Counted from the stretch's first letter, positions 6,773 through 14,933 are shown. The stretch: DNA of 17,162 nt from Xanthobacteraceae bacterium (GCA_030043175.1 JASHYD010001444.1:1-17162), one strand, 5' to 3'. Translations and numbers: made by a program. Notes: generated by a model from the letters alone, not told the origin.

Positions 6773-9700
6773 ACATTTCGCAGCCGTTTATTCATCGCCC
6801 GATTGCGACATCGCTGTTGATGGCTGCGATAGGGTTCGTGGGGATGGTGTCGATCCCGTTTTTGCCCGTCGCGCCTCTCCCTCAGGTCGACTTTCCGACC
6901 ATACAGGTGAGTGTGACGCTTCAGGGCGCCAGCGCCGAGACCATGGCGGCCTCGGTGGCGTCGGTGCTGGAACGGCAGTTTGGTCAGATTCCAGGCATCA
7001 CCCAGCTGACTTCGGTGAGCGCGCTCAACGCCACCTCGATTACCATTCAATTCGAACTCAATCGCAACATCGATGCCGCCGCTCAGGATGTCCAGTCAGC
7101 GATCACCGCGGCCAGCAGGACTCTGCCGCAAACGTTGACGGCACCGCCGAGTTACCGGAAGATCAATCCTGCCGATTCCCCGATCCTCACGCTTGCCGCA
7201 CAATCCGACACCCTGCCGATCATTACGGTCGATGACTACGCGGACAATTTCCTCGCCCAGCAGATCTCGCAGGTACACGGCGTCGCCCAGGTTCAAATCT
7301 GGGGCGAGCAAAAACCCGCCATCCGAATTCAGGTGGACCCGGCCAAGCTCGCTTCGGCCGGTTTGACGCTGGAAGATATCCGCCCGTTGCTCGTCAACTC
7401 GACAACGATCTCCTCGAAGGGCGTGGTCAATACCGCGGACATCAGTTTCACCATCGCGGCAAACGATCAGATCATCGATGCGGAGCCGTTTAACGACACT
7501 ATCATCGCCTATCGCAACGGCGGCCCGATCAGGGTTCGCGACGTCGGCCAAGCGGTCGCCGGTCCGACGGACAACACCATAGGCGCATTCCAGAACGGTA
7601 AGCGCGGCATTTTGCTGGTTGTCTACAAGCAGCCGGGAGCCAATGTCATCGACACGGTCGACCAAGTCAGGGCGCTGCTGCCTCGGCTCGTCCGGAACAT
7701 TCCACCGGCCATCAATGTCGAGGTATTGCAAGACCGCACCGGCACCATCCGCGCTTCGGTGCGGGATGTCGAGTTCACCTTGTCGATCACCGTCGTGCTG
7801 GTGGTGCTGGTGATATTATTATTCCTGCGCAACCTGTGGGCAACGGTCATTCCCGCCATCACCGTACCGCTGGCTATTCTCGGCTCGGCCGCGATGATGT
7901 ATCTGCTTGGTTTCAGTCTCGATAATCTTTCGCTGATGGCGCTGACGATCGCCGTCGGCTTCGTTGTCGACGATGCGATCGTCGTCGTGGAGAACATTCA
8001 CCGCCATATCGAGAACGGCGAAGCTCCGTTCAAAGCAGCTCTCGAAGGGGCACGCGAAATCGGGTTCACAGTGGTATCGATCAGCATGTCGTTGATCGCT
8101 GTGTTCATCCCGCTGCTGTTGATGGGCGGCATCATTGGGCGGCTGTTCCGGGAGTTCGCCCTGACCGTGACTGCCTCGATCGCCGTCTCAGCACTGGTCT
8201 CGCTGACCCTTGCCCCGATGCTTTGCTCGCGTTTCATGCGGCCGGAATCGCACCGTCATGGCCGCACCTACCGCTTCATCGAAGCGGGGTTTGACGCGAT
8301 GCTGTCATTCTACCGATCGACCCTCGATGTCGTTTTGCGCCATCAGGCGATCACGCTTGCGGCGTTTTTTGCCACCATGGCGCTGACCGGTACGATGGTG
8401 TACTACACCCCCAAGGGATTTTTCCCGATTCAGGATATCGACCTGATCAGTGGCATAGACGAGGCCTCGCCGGAGGTCTCGCCCCAGAAGATGCTGCTCC
8501 TGCAGCAAGAGGTCGACCGGACCATCCTTGGCGACCCGGCGGTGCAGGGGCTAGCCACGAGCTTCGGCCCGAGCTTCGGCAACACCCAGAACATCGGACG
8601 CCTGACCGTCATTCTCAAGCCGCGCGAAGAGCGCGATCTCGACGCCTCGCAAATCATCGACCGCCTGCGTCCGCAGCTTGCCAAAGTGACCGGCGTGACG
8701 ACATATCTTCAGCCCTCCCAGGACATCACCGTCGGTGGCCGCGTTGCCCGCGCCGCATTCCAATACACATTGCAGGATCCGAATATTCAAGAACTCACTG
8801 AATGGTCGACGAAAATGCTCGACAAGATGAAGACTCTGCCCCAGCTCGCTGACGTCGGGACGGATCTGCTGTCGGGTGCGCCGCAACTCAAGGTCACCAT
8901 CAATCGCGACCAGGCCGCGCGGTTTGGAATCACCGCGCAAGCAATTGACGACACGCTCAACGACGCCTTCGGCCAGCGCCAGATCACCCAGTATTTCACT
9001 CAGCTCAACACCTACTTTCTGGTCCTTGAAGTGCTGCCCGGTCTGACTGCCAACCTCGAGACGCTCGACCAGATCTATGTCAAGTCGCCGCTGTCCGGCG
9101 CCGCTGTGCCACTGTCCGCGTTGGTGGATTTTGATTCGTACAAGACCGGGCCCTTGGTGGTTAACCATCAAGGGCAATTCCCTGCAGCAACACTCACTTT
9201 CAACCTGAGCGCCGGCGTCGCGCTCGGCGAGGCGGTTGATGCGATTACCAAGGCGGGCGACGACATCGGCTTACCCGACTCGGTCATCGGCACGTTCCAA
9301 GGCAATGCTCAGGCATTCCAATCGTCGTTGTCGAGCGAGCCGGCGCTGATCGCGGCGGCCCTTGTCGTCGTCTACATCATTCTCGGCATGCTCTATGAGA
9401 GTTTCATCCACCCGCTGACTATTCTGTCGACGCTGCCTTCCGCCGGCGTCGGCGCATTGCTCGCCCTCAACCTTGGACACATGGACCTTTCGGTCATCGG
9501 CATCATCGGCATCATTCTGCTGATCGGTATCGTCAAGAAGAACGGCATCATGCTCGTCGATTTCGCCATTGCTGCGGAACGCGAGCAGAACATGCCGTCA
9601 ATTGCGGCGATCCGGGAAGCTTGCCTACTGCGTTTCCGGCCGATCCTGATGACGACGGCCGCGGCGATGCTTGCCGGTTTGCCAATGATGTTTGGCCACG

Positions 9701-9891
9701 GCACCGGCTCGGAGCTGCGAAGGCCGCTTGGCTACTCCATGGTAGGAGGTCTGGCGCTGAGCCAGATCCTGACGCTATACACAACCCCGGTAGTCTATCT
9801 GTATCTCGCTCGGCTGCAGGCCTGGCTCCAGGGCAAGGCAGTGCCGAAAGCGGTGCAGGTCGAGGACATTGAGGCTGTCGCCGCGGAGTGA
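6769..9891 (+). CDS. RND multidrug efflux permease, MdtB/MdtC-like
   Basis: This 1040-residue inner-membrane pump has the full length of the HAE1 RND family: 12 helices and two large periplasmic loops. The N-terminus reads FIHRPIATSLLMAAIGFVG (helix 1), and the porter-domain region PLPQVDFPTIQVSV follows. The proton-relay residues are intact: Asp401-Asp402 in GFVVDDAIVVVENI of helix 4 and a Lys923-Lys924 pair in LIGIVKKNGIMLVDF of helix 10. It uses the proton gradient to expel drugs or other amphiphiles, working as a trimer with the adaptor encoded upstream. Wording of the motifs is nearest to MdtB/MdtC, but only one pump gene is present, unlike the two of MdtBC. No TolC-type channel gene follows, so an unlinked one must serve. 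Confidence 0.95.
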   Translation: MNISQPFIHRPIATSLLMAAIGFVGMVSIPFLPVAPLPQVDFPTIQVSVTLQGASAETMAASVASVLERQFGQIPGITQLTSVSALNATSITIQFELNRNIDAAAQDVQSAITAASRTLPQTLTAPPSYRKINPADSPILTLAAQSDTLPIITVDDYADNFLAQQISQVHGVAQVQIWGEQKPAIRIQVDPAKLASAGLTLEDIRPLLVNSTTISSKGVVNTADISFTIAANDQIIDAEPFNDTIIAYRNGGPIRVRDVGQAVAGPTDNTIGAFQNGKRGILLVVYKQPGANVIDTVDQVRALLPRLVRNIPPAINVEVLQDRTGTIRASVRDVEFTLSITVVLVVLVILLFLRNLWATVIPAITVPLAILGSAAMMYLLGFSLDNLSLMALTIAVGFVVDDAIVVVENIHRHIENGEAPFKAALEGAREIGFTVVSISMSLIAVFIPLLLMGGIIGRLFREFALTVTASIAVSALVSLTLAPMLCSRFMRPESHRHGRTYRFIEAGFDAMLSFYRSTLDVVLRHQAITLAAFFATMALTGTMVYYTPKGFFPIQDIDLISGIDEASPEVSPQKMLLLQQEVDRTILGDPAVQGLATSFGPSFGNTQNIGRLTVILKPREERDLDASQIIDRLRPQLAKVTGVTTYLQPSQDITVGGRVARAAFQYTLQDPNIQELTEWSTKMLDKMKTLPQLADVGTDLLSGAPQLKVTINRDQAARFGITAQAIDDTLNDAFGQRQITQYFTQLNTYFLVLEVLPGLTANLETLDQIYVKSPLSGAAVPLSALVDFDSYKTGPLVVNHQGQFPAATLTFNLSAGVALGEAVDAITKAGDDIGLPDSVIGTFQGNAQAFQSSLSSEPALIAAALVVVYIILGMLYESFIHPLTILSTLPSAGVGALLALNLGHMDLSVIGIIGIILLIGIVKKNGIMLVDFAIAAEREQNMPSIAAIREACLLRFRPILMTTAAAMLAGLPMMFGHGTGSELRRPLGYSMVGGLALSQILTLYTTPVVYLYLARLQAWLQGKAVPKAVQVEDIEAVAAE

Positions 9892-10292
9892 GGGCGACAG
9901 CAACCGAGAAATTCAAGTGCACGCGAACAGCTTGGGGATGGACTGTCGCCCGCCGCCAGGGTGCGACAGTCCCGGCAATGCGAGAGCCGGGCACCACAGA
10001 AAAGCGCCGGATCTCGCAGGCCACCGCGTGCGCGACTGACAAAGATTGAGTCCAACATAATTTTCAGCGGCACCGTGTCCCGCCGGCCCGCGAATCCCTG
10101 GACGGCATGGGGCTGGAGCTCATGCGTCGGTGCGGCGGGCTGATAACCCCGCCTCGCCGAGGATCTTGAGAAAGCAGGCGTGCTTAAGTAGGGTTTGAAT
10201 TCCTTCGAGGGGTCTCGCTCGTTCGAGTCGCTCTCAACTGCAAACATTCTCTCCATGTTCAAAAAGGCCAAACACTCCAATGGAGGCGAGCC
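9892..10292. other. intergenic region after the efflux operon
   Basis: This 400-bp gap carries a strong hairpin at 9940-9972 and then nothing I can name. The minus-strand frame that runs from 10280 back into the pump gene looks like a shadow, with no ribosome-binding site and a Ser/Arg-rich product. The last 30 bp hold the Shine-Dalgarno of the next gene. Confidence 0.5.
9940..9972 (+). terminator. stem-loop downstream of the efflux operon
   Basis: GGACTGTCGC (9940-9949) pairs perfectly with GCGACAGTCC (9963-9972) across a 13-nt loop. It lies 48 nt after the pump stop codon. No run of T follows, so it is not a textbook intrinsic terminator; it may work with Rho, protect the 3' end of the transcript, or be a repeat element. 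A regulatory role is inferred from position only. Confidence 0.5.
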
Positions 10293-10739
10293 ATGTTGAA
10301 CCTCGCGAAATACGCCGCGGTAGCGGCTCTTGCGGTGGGCTTAGGTGTTGCGGCGACTAAACCGGCGTCCGCCTGGGGTGACAACTGGGGCTATAGCTGC
10401 GGCGACGGTTGTGGCTATGGCTACGGCGCCTTTGGCCCCTTCCTCTACGGCTTCTATCCCTACCCCTACGGCTCCGATTTCACGTCCCCGCGCGGTCAGG
10501 CGCACGAGCCTGCGGGGCCCGTAAGTGTGCGAGAGTCGATAAGCCGGGCGGGCGTGAGGTCTTGTGCGAGGGCCGGATGCGGGAAACCTGCACGTCCGGT
10601 TCGATGAGCGGGACGTGGAAACGGAGCCGCGGTCGAACCACGACACCGCCAGATGAGAGGGCGGAAACTACGCCGGAACCTACCGTGACCCTTCTACCGG
10701 AATCACGGCTTCGACGGTCCTTTCTATCGGGATTGGTAA
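10293..10739 (+). pseudogene. Gly/Tyr-rich secreted protein gene, interrupted
   Basis: The first 60 or so codons encode a convincing exported protein: GGAGG (10282-10286) 6 nt before the ATG, a signal peptide (MLNLAKYAAVAALAVGLGVA, cleaved near KPASA), and a mature part rich in Gly, Tyr and Pro (CGDGCGYGYGAFGPFLYG, then FYPYPYG). After about position 10480 the composition changes and the frame stops at 10607. Similar Tyr/Gly coding resumes at 10665: NYAGTYRDP, then in a shifted frame FYRNHGFDGPFYRDW and TAA at 10737-10739. The two parts look like the ends of one gene split by about 180 bp of foreign sequence that includes an intron-like domain V, with one further frameshift. Function of the intact protein is unknown. 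Confidence 0.55.
10482..10664 (+). mobile_element. probable group II intron remnant (domain V present)
   Basis: Within this segment 10570-10602 folds like the catalytic domain V of group II introns: outer stem GGGCC/GGTTC extended by GGA/TCC, a GAAA tetraloop at 10583-10586, and the CACG bulge region at 10591-10594. It is 33 nt long against the usual 34. The second base of the stem is G where the canonical catalytic triad AGC has A. Two copies of TGTGCGAG (10526 and 10563) resemble the usual GTGCG intron 5' end. There is no reverse transcriptase and too little room for domains I to III, so the element is a short, inactive relic. A long-range stem (10479-10491 with 10608-10620) encloses most of it. 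The ends are estimated from where host coding stops and resumes. Confidence 0.5.
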
Positions 10740-11081
10740 CTGCTTGGTGAGCGGCACCGCTTGAGTGTGCCCTGCCAGCAACGCACCCTGCATTGCGGCT
10801 GCTGCTCAGCAAGCCATCGGCAAGGCCGGTCGAGCCGACTACGCGCGGCCTTGTCGCCCAGGCAGGATCCGGGTTTTTTGCGTCTCGACGACTTAGGTTG
10901 ATGCCCCTGTTTTTGATTTGTCACGCGTGTTTACGCCCGACTCTATCTGGCCGGCGCATTCGATTACCGTGGACCTTCCCGGCGACGGGTGGGATTTTCT
11001 TCGGGCCAGCGTGGCGGAGGTGGCGGCGATAGGGTCGACGTGCTTTGAGCGGAACACCATCAGCATGATTGAGAAAAGCCC
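10740..11081. other. intergenic region before the TctC-like gene
   Basis: This 340-bp gap shows no promoter that I can point to with confidence. Its right half holds a coding-like frame (10918-11106) listed separately. The left half (10740-10910) has no supportable feature. Confidence 0.4.
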
Positions 11082-11106
11082 ATGGCCCATTTCTGCGGGA
11101 GACTGA
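10918..11106 (+). pseudogene. coding-like fragment overlapping the TctC-like start
   Basis: From about 10925 this frame has regular third-position G/C and reads FTPDSIWPAHSITVDLPGD and onward to IEKSPWPISAGD, ending 25 nt inside the next gene. Its only possible start is a TTG without a Shine-Dalgarno. It may be the 3' end of a decayed gene or a short leader peptide coupled to the receptor gene. I do not recognise the sequence, and chance remains possible. Confidence 0.2.
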
Positions 11107-12182
11107 TACGGCGCATCTGCGCGTCGTTGTGGCTCGCTGTACTACCGCTCAGCGCGGTCGCCGTTACCGCCGATTTTTACAAGGATAGGACGATCACTTT
11201 CATCATCGGTTCAGCTCCCGGCGGTGGCTACGACGCCTATAGCCGTCTCGTCGCCGCTCATCTCGGGCGACACATCGGCGGTCAGCCGACGATTGTCCCG
11301 CAGAACGTGCCAGGGGCAGGCAGCATCCGTGCGGCGAACTATCTCTACAGCATCGCGCCAAAAGACGGCACCACGATCGGCATGGTGGATGAAGCCATTT
11401 TATTGAACCAAATCCTGGGGGCGCAGGAGCCGACCTCGGACGCGGCCAAGCTCGGCTGGTTCGGCGGCATTGTGCGTCGAATCATGGGAACGCCCGAGGT
11501 GAGGACCGACGCGATCAAATTCAACTGGATCGGGCGCGTTTTAGCGAACAGCGCCATCCTGTTTGTGCGTCGCGAGGCCGGTGTGCAGAAGATCGAGGAC
11601 GCGGTTGACAAGGAACTGATTGTTTCCGCGTCAGGGACGGCATCCAAACTCAATTGGACTGTGCTGAAGAACGCGTTCGGAATGAAGTTCAAGATTGTTT
11701 CCGGCTACCAGGGAAGCAATGAGAGCCTGTTAGCACTAATGCGCGGCGAGGCGGACGCTTTGAGCATGCCATGGTCGATATTGAGAATCACGGGCGCTGA
11801 ACTGATCCGCGATAAGAAGATCAATCTTTTGCTCCAAACCGGAGCCGAGAAGGACGCCGATCTTGGCGACCTGCCCCGCATGATAGATCTGGCGCGAAAC
11901 GATGATGAGCGAAAGCTTCTCGAGCTGTTTGCCTCGCCCTCGACGATCGGCCGCTCGGTCCTCGCGCCTCCTGGCACGCCGATGGAACGGGTGGCCGAGC
12001 TTCGTCGTGCCTTTACGGCAATGACGCAAGACCCGACCTTTCTCATGGATCTCAAGAAAGCCAGGTTGGAGCTCAGTCCGTTGTCCGGCGAACGGCTACA
12101 GGCGGCCGTCGCCAGCATGGGCGACGTCCCCGACTGGTTGATCAAACGCGCCCGCCGGGTTTCCGAAGCAGTGGCGAATTGA
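11082..12182 (+). CDS. TctC/Bug-family periplasmic solute-binding protein
   Basis: This 366-residue protein is of the TctC (Bug) type, which captures carboxylates and similar small molecules in the periplasm for tripartite tricarboxylate transporters or for sensing. It starts with a signal peptide (hydrophobic 11-28, cleavage near VAVTA), then the family's DRTITFIIGSAPGGGYDAYS and IVPQNVPGAGSIRAANYLY segments, which form the ligand pocket. The C-terminal APPGTPMERVAELRRAF is also typical. Residues 111-133 and 134-156 look like an ancient tandem duplication, making it longer than the usual 320-340. The ATG at 11082 has no clear Shine-Dalgarno. No tctA or tctB gene is near, as is common for orphan Bug proteins. 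It converges with the hydrolase gene at 12218. Confidence 0.88.
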   Translation: MAHFCGRLIRRICASLWLAVLPLSAVAVTADFYKDRTITFIIGSAPGGGYDAYSRLVAAHLGRHIGGQPTIVPQNVPGAGSIRAANYLYSIAPKDGTTIGMVDEAILLNQILGAQEPTSDAAKLGWFGGIVRRIMGTPEVRTDAIKFNWIGRVLANSAILFVRREAGVQKIEDAVDKELIVSASGTASKLNWTVLKNAFGMKFKIVSGYQGSNESLLALMRGEADALSMPWSILRITGAELIRDKKINLLLQTGAEKDADLGDLPRMIDLARNDDERKLLELFASPSTIGRSVLAPPGTPMERVAELRRAFTAMTQDPTFLMDLKKARLELSPLSGERLQAAVASMGDVPDWLIKRARRVSEAVAN

Positions 12183-12217
12183 AACGTCGGTCGCGGGCTA
12201 GCGCGCGAGCTGCGCCT

Positions 12218-12952
12218 TCATGTGGTCGGGCGTCGCACTGGCGCACTCATCAAAGCCAGCATCTTGGTCCACGCGACGTCCCCAGCGGCGATCTCTTCGG
12301 GAGTGCGCCTGCGTGCGGCATTCTGGAAACCATGGCCGACATTCGGATAGCGGTGAAAGAGATAGAAAATGTTGTGGCGCTTGAGTTCGCCTTCGAAGCG
12401 GTCGACGTCGGCCGGCGAGGGATTGCTGTCCAGATTGCCGAAAAACCCATAGACCGGGCATCGAATCTGGCTGATCAGCTCAAATGGAGTCGGCGCTCCC
12501 TCCCCCCAATGGCTCATCATTCCGCCACCGTAATAGGCAATAGCGGCCGCGAACACCGGTTTCGTGCTGGCGCCCAGAAACGCAAGCCGGCCGCCCATGC
12601 AGTGCCCCATGATAAAGAAACGGCTGCGATCGAGGTCCGGCCGCCCAAGCGAATAATCTGCAGCCGCGGCGATTTCGCTGATGACCTCCGGGTCCTTGAG
12701 GAATTTCTTGCAATCGTGCAGCGGCACCTCCTTCGGACAGCGGTGGTAGAAGTTCGGCACCATCGTCAGGTACCCAGCCGCCGGAAGCTGCTTCACGTAA
12801 TAGGCGGTGCAAGCATCCATGCCGCCGCGGTGGAACATCAACAGTACGCCAGGATGCGGGCCCTGACCGTCAGGGACAGCGATATGCACATCCATCGACC
12901 GCCCTTCGACTTGTAAGTAAATGGTCTCTTCACAGGCTTCGACTTTTTGCAT
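12218..12952 (-). CDS. dienelactone hydrolase family protein
   Basis: This 244-residue alpha/beta hydrolase belongs to the dienelactone hydrolase (carboxymethylenebutenolidase) family, which opens lactones formed in ring-cleavage pathways for aromatic compounds. The Cys-Asp-His triad is complete: Cys118 in the nucleophile elbow GHCMGG, Asp175 in GNLDSNPS and His207 in YPNVGHGF. It lacks a signal peptide and should be cytoplasmic. The natural end appears lost: after WTKMLA the frame gives LMSAPVRRPTT, while one base over it would read FDECASATPDHMKAQLAR and stop at 12198, a more family-like tail. This one-base change lies beyond the triad and may not destroy activity. The ATG at 12952 has only a weak GGGA site. 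Confidence 0.87.
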   Translation of the reverse strand: MQKVEACEETIYLQVEGRSMDVHIAVPDGQGPHPGVLLMFHRGGMDACTAYYVKQLPAAGYLTMVPNFYHRCPKEVPLHDCKKFLKDPEVISEIAAAADYSLGRPDLDRSRFFIMGHCMGGRLAFLGASTKPVFAAAIAYYGGGMMSHWGEGAPTPFELISQIRCPVYGFFGNLDSNPSPADVDRFEGELKRHNIFYLFHRYPNVGHGFQNAARRRTPEEIAAGDVAWTKMLALMSAPVRRPTT

Positions 12953-13244
12953 CGATGCTGTCCCGCACTTGTAAGCCCTGTGCCGTCGTGACGATCGCTA
13001 AAGAGGAAGGCAATGCGTTCTCGACGACGAATGCTTATCCCAACAGCGTGAGGCTGACCTGCAGTCTCTCGCGACGGTCAAGAAACGGGATCGTCGCCGC
13101 GAAAGCCGCCCGCAGCTCCGCGATATCGCCCCCGTGGTTTGCCTCGAAAGCTGGCCGTATTCGTCGTCGTGCGCAAGGCGGATGACGATGAGCAGCAGTG
13201 CCGATAAGGCGCACCCCGCATCACATGGTGGTGCTGCAAAGGAC
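12953..13244. other. intergenic region with a possible gene remnant
   Basis: On the minus strand the frame from about 13160 to the TAA at 13035 has clear gene-like codon bias and reads RPAFEANHGGDIAELRAAF followed by AATIPFLDRRERLQVSLTLLG. It has no start codon of its own in sensible context and is closed upstream by a stop at 13221-13223, so if real it is the C-terminal stub of a lost gene. I do not recognise the family. Nothing else in the gap is supportable. Confidence 0.35.
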
Positions 13245-13754
13245 CTACTCCGCGGCCTGCTGACCTTCCTCCTCGGCGATGCCGCGTGCCTCGATGCGGT
13301 CAATCTCAGCCTGATCCATCTTGACCAGAATGTTGGACATCTGCTGGATTTGGGCCGCGTCATCATCTGGCCCGAGCAGCGCTACGGCGTCGCCGCCGCG
13401 GTCACGCAGCGGTGGCGAGTGCGATTCGAAAATCACGGCCGTCTCGGTTCCGCGGTTCCACGCCCAGTGAACCTTATTGCGCGGAATGCGCATGATGTCG
13501 CCGGCCCGGCAGCGGTAGCCCCGTCCGTCGACGAAGAAAAAGATCTCTCCGGACACGATATAGTTCATCTGCTCGCAGTCGTGCCTGTGCGGGCTTGTGT
13601 GATAACCCGGCGCGCGTTCAGCGAACATGAGACTGGTATCGGTTCCATGAACCTTCTGCGATCGTAGGACTGACTGGCCAACTGCAGCCATCGCGACACG
13701 CTCAGTTGTTTTAACGTCGCGCCGGTTGACTCTATAGGTTGGCTTATCGGTCAT
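13245..13754 (-). CDS. cupin-domain protein
   Basis: This is a 169-residue single-cupin protein. Motif 1 is present as GYHTSPHRHDCEQMNYIVSG with the metal ligands His56, His58 and Glu61, and motif 2 as GDIMRIPRNKVHWAWN with His96, so a divalent metal site is expected. Such small cupins include isomerases, dioxygenase-like enzymes and sensors; the exact reaction cannot be read from the sequence. The C-terminal part (115-169) is charged and probably helical. There is no signal peptide. The start at 13754 is fixed by GGAGGAG (plus 13761-13767), 6 nt upstream. It follows the secreted protein at 13956-14933 on the same strand after 201 nt. Confidence 0.88.
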   Translation of the reverse strand: MTDKPTYRVNRRDVKTTERVAMAAVGQSVLRSQKVHGTDTSLMFAERAPGYHTSPHRHDCEQMNYIVSGEIFFFVDGRGYRCRAGDIMRIPRNKVHWAWNRGTETAVIFESHSPPLRDRGGDAVALLGPDDDAAQIQQMSNILVKMDQAEIDRIEARGIAEEEGQQAAE

Positions 13755-13955
13755 TTCACTCTCCTCCGTTCGCCATGCCTTGTGCGCCGCGACCTGTCAC
13801 GGACAGTCGCTGACGGGGCAACCCGGCCGCAGCAGCTTAACGCAGACAGCTTTGGCCTGAACCATCAAATTGTACCACGGCGCGTACTCCAAACCGCCGC
13901 AGACCGAAGCGCCCGCGAACCGCCGCTATCGCGCGCTGAGCCGCCTCGTCACCCG

Positions 13956-14933
13956 TTAGAAGTCCGGTTCCTTCGCCTTCGGGACGTCCGCGTCTTTGTT
14001 GTTGTAGTACTCGTGCAGATTCTCGGCGCAAACCCCTTCCGATATCTGATCGGGCCCCGGCACATACGTCAGGGTCGCGGTCCATGGCGTTGTGAAGACG
14101 CCTTCGTCCTCGATTGTGACGTGCAGCTGCAGGAACTTGCCGCGATGCTGGCTGAAGACGTCGCCGTTAAACAGCCAATTCTCTTTCTTGTTCCGCTCGA
14201 TTGCATCTTTCACGTCGTCATAGTCGCGCAGCCGATAGCGTTCCACGATGTCCAACTTGTCGGTATAGGGCGTACCGAACAAGTCGATCATCGCATACGG
14301 GCGCTTGGTCTTAACGCCGACCGTGTCGATGACCAGGGTATCGCCCTCGTAGTGGCCGACGGAATCCCCGTACCAGGATGGCGTCAGCGGTGACGGATGA
14401 GCCTCGTTCAGGCGCACCCGGCGCACTTCGTAATCTCCGCCATACAGCATCGTGATCTTGTCCGGCTGCTGTATCATCTCCATCAGAAACTGCTTGTAAA
14501 TGAACGGCATCCCAAAGGGCCAACACTGGTTCGAAGGGTTCGGATAAGTAATTCCGGCAAGCGAGATTTCACCGAACTTCTTGACCACTGCTGCCGCCCA
14601 GGGCTGCAAAATCGGATTTTTGTAATCGCCGACCAGTTGGTCGTAGTTGCTCACGCCGACCTTGCTGGCGGGCAAAGCGGCCGAGCCGGCCGCGCCGCCG
14701 GGCCGGTTCTCCGCCCAGCGCGACAAGTTCGTTATCGGGCCCGGGCCTGATGCAGGCGGCTCGAACCAGGGAAAAGCGGGATGATTCCAAACGCGCGAAA
14801 AGTCCGGGATCGGCACGCCGTGATGGGCTTCCTTCCCGGCCGGCCCCTCCGCCGAAGACGTCTGCGCCAGGGTCGGCATCGCGGCCGCCGTTGCGGCCGC
14901 CAAAGACAGAAGGAAATACCGCTGCATGCCCAT
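13956..14933 (-). CDS. conserved secreted protein of unknown function
   Basis: This 325-residue protein begins with a signal peptide (MGMQRYFLLSLAAATAAAMP, cleaved near TLAQ). The mature part has YPNPSNQCWPFGMPF (130-144), a QQPDKITMLY strand and SWYGDSVGHYEGDTLVIDT (186-204). The last resembles the 'S.G.WEGDTLVVDT.GF' signature seen in many secreted proteins of unknown function from Alphaproteobacteria and Acidobacteria. No catalytic residue can be assigned. The start at 14933 has GGAAG 6 nt upstream; the Met two codons later is also possible. A TATAAT hexamer on the minus strand at 15001-15006 may be its -10. Confidence 0.8.
   Translation of the reverse strand: MGMQRYFLLSLAAATAAAMPTLAQTSSAEGPAGKEAHHGVPIPDFSRVWNHPAFPWFEPPASGPGPITNLSRWAENRPGGAAGSAALPASKVGVSNYDQLVGDYKNPILQPWAAAVVKKFGEISLAGITYPNPSNQCWPFGMPFIYKQFLMEMIQQPDKITMLYGGDYEVRRVRLNEAHPSPLTPSWYGDSVGHYEGDTLVIDTVGVKTKRPYAMIDLFGTPYTDKLDIVERYRLRDYDDVKDAIERNKKENWLFNGDVFSQHRGKFLQLHVTIEDEGVFTTPWTATLTYVPGPDQISEGVCAENLHEYYNNKDADVPKAKEPDF

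Noticed and set aside
10100..10200. tRNA-like appearance (GCGGG-CTGATAAC-CCCGC stem-loop and GTTTGAATTC)
   Set aside because: The parts are too far apart and no acceptor or D stem can be built, so it is not a tRNA.
9795..10280. 161-codon minus-strand frame after the pump gene
   Set aside because: Overlaps the pump 3' end, has no Shine-Dalgarno, and its product is low-complexity Ser/Arg/Pro-rich.
12179..12916. 245-codon plus-strand frame following the TctC-like gene with overlapping stop/start
   Set aside because: It is antisense to the dienelactone hydrolase, whose catalytic triad is complete, and the product resembles nothing.
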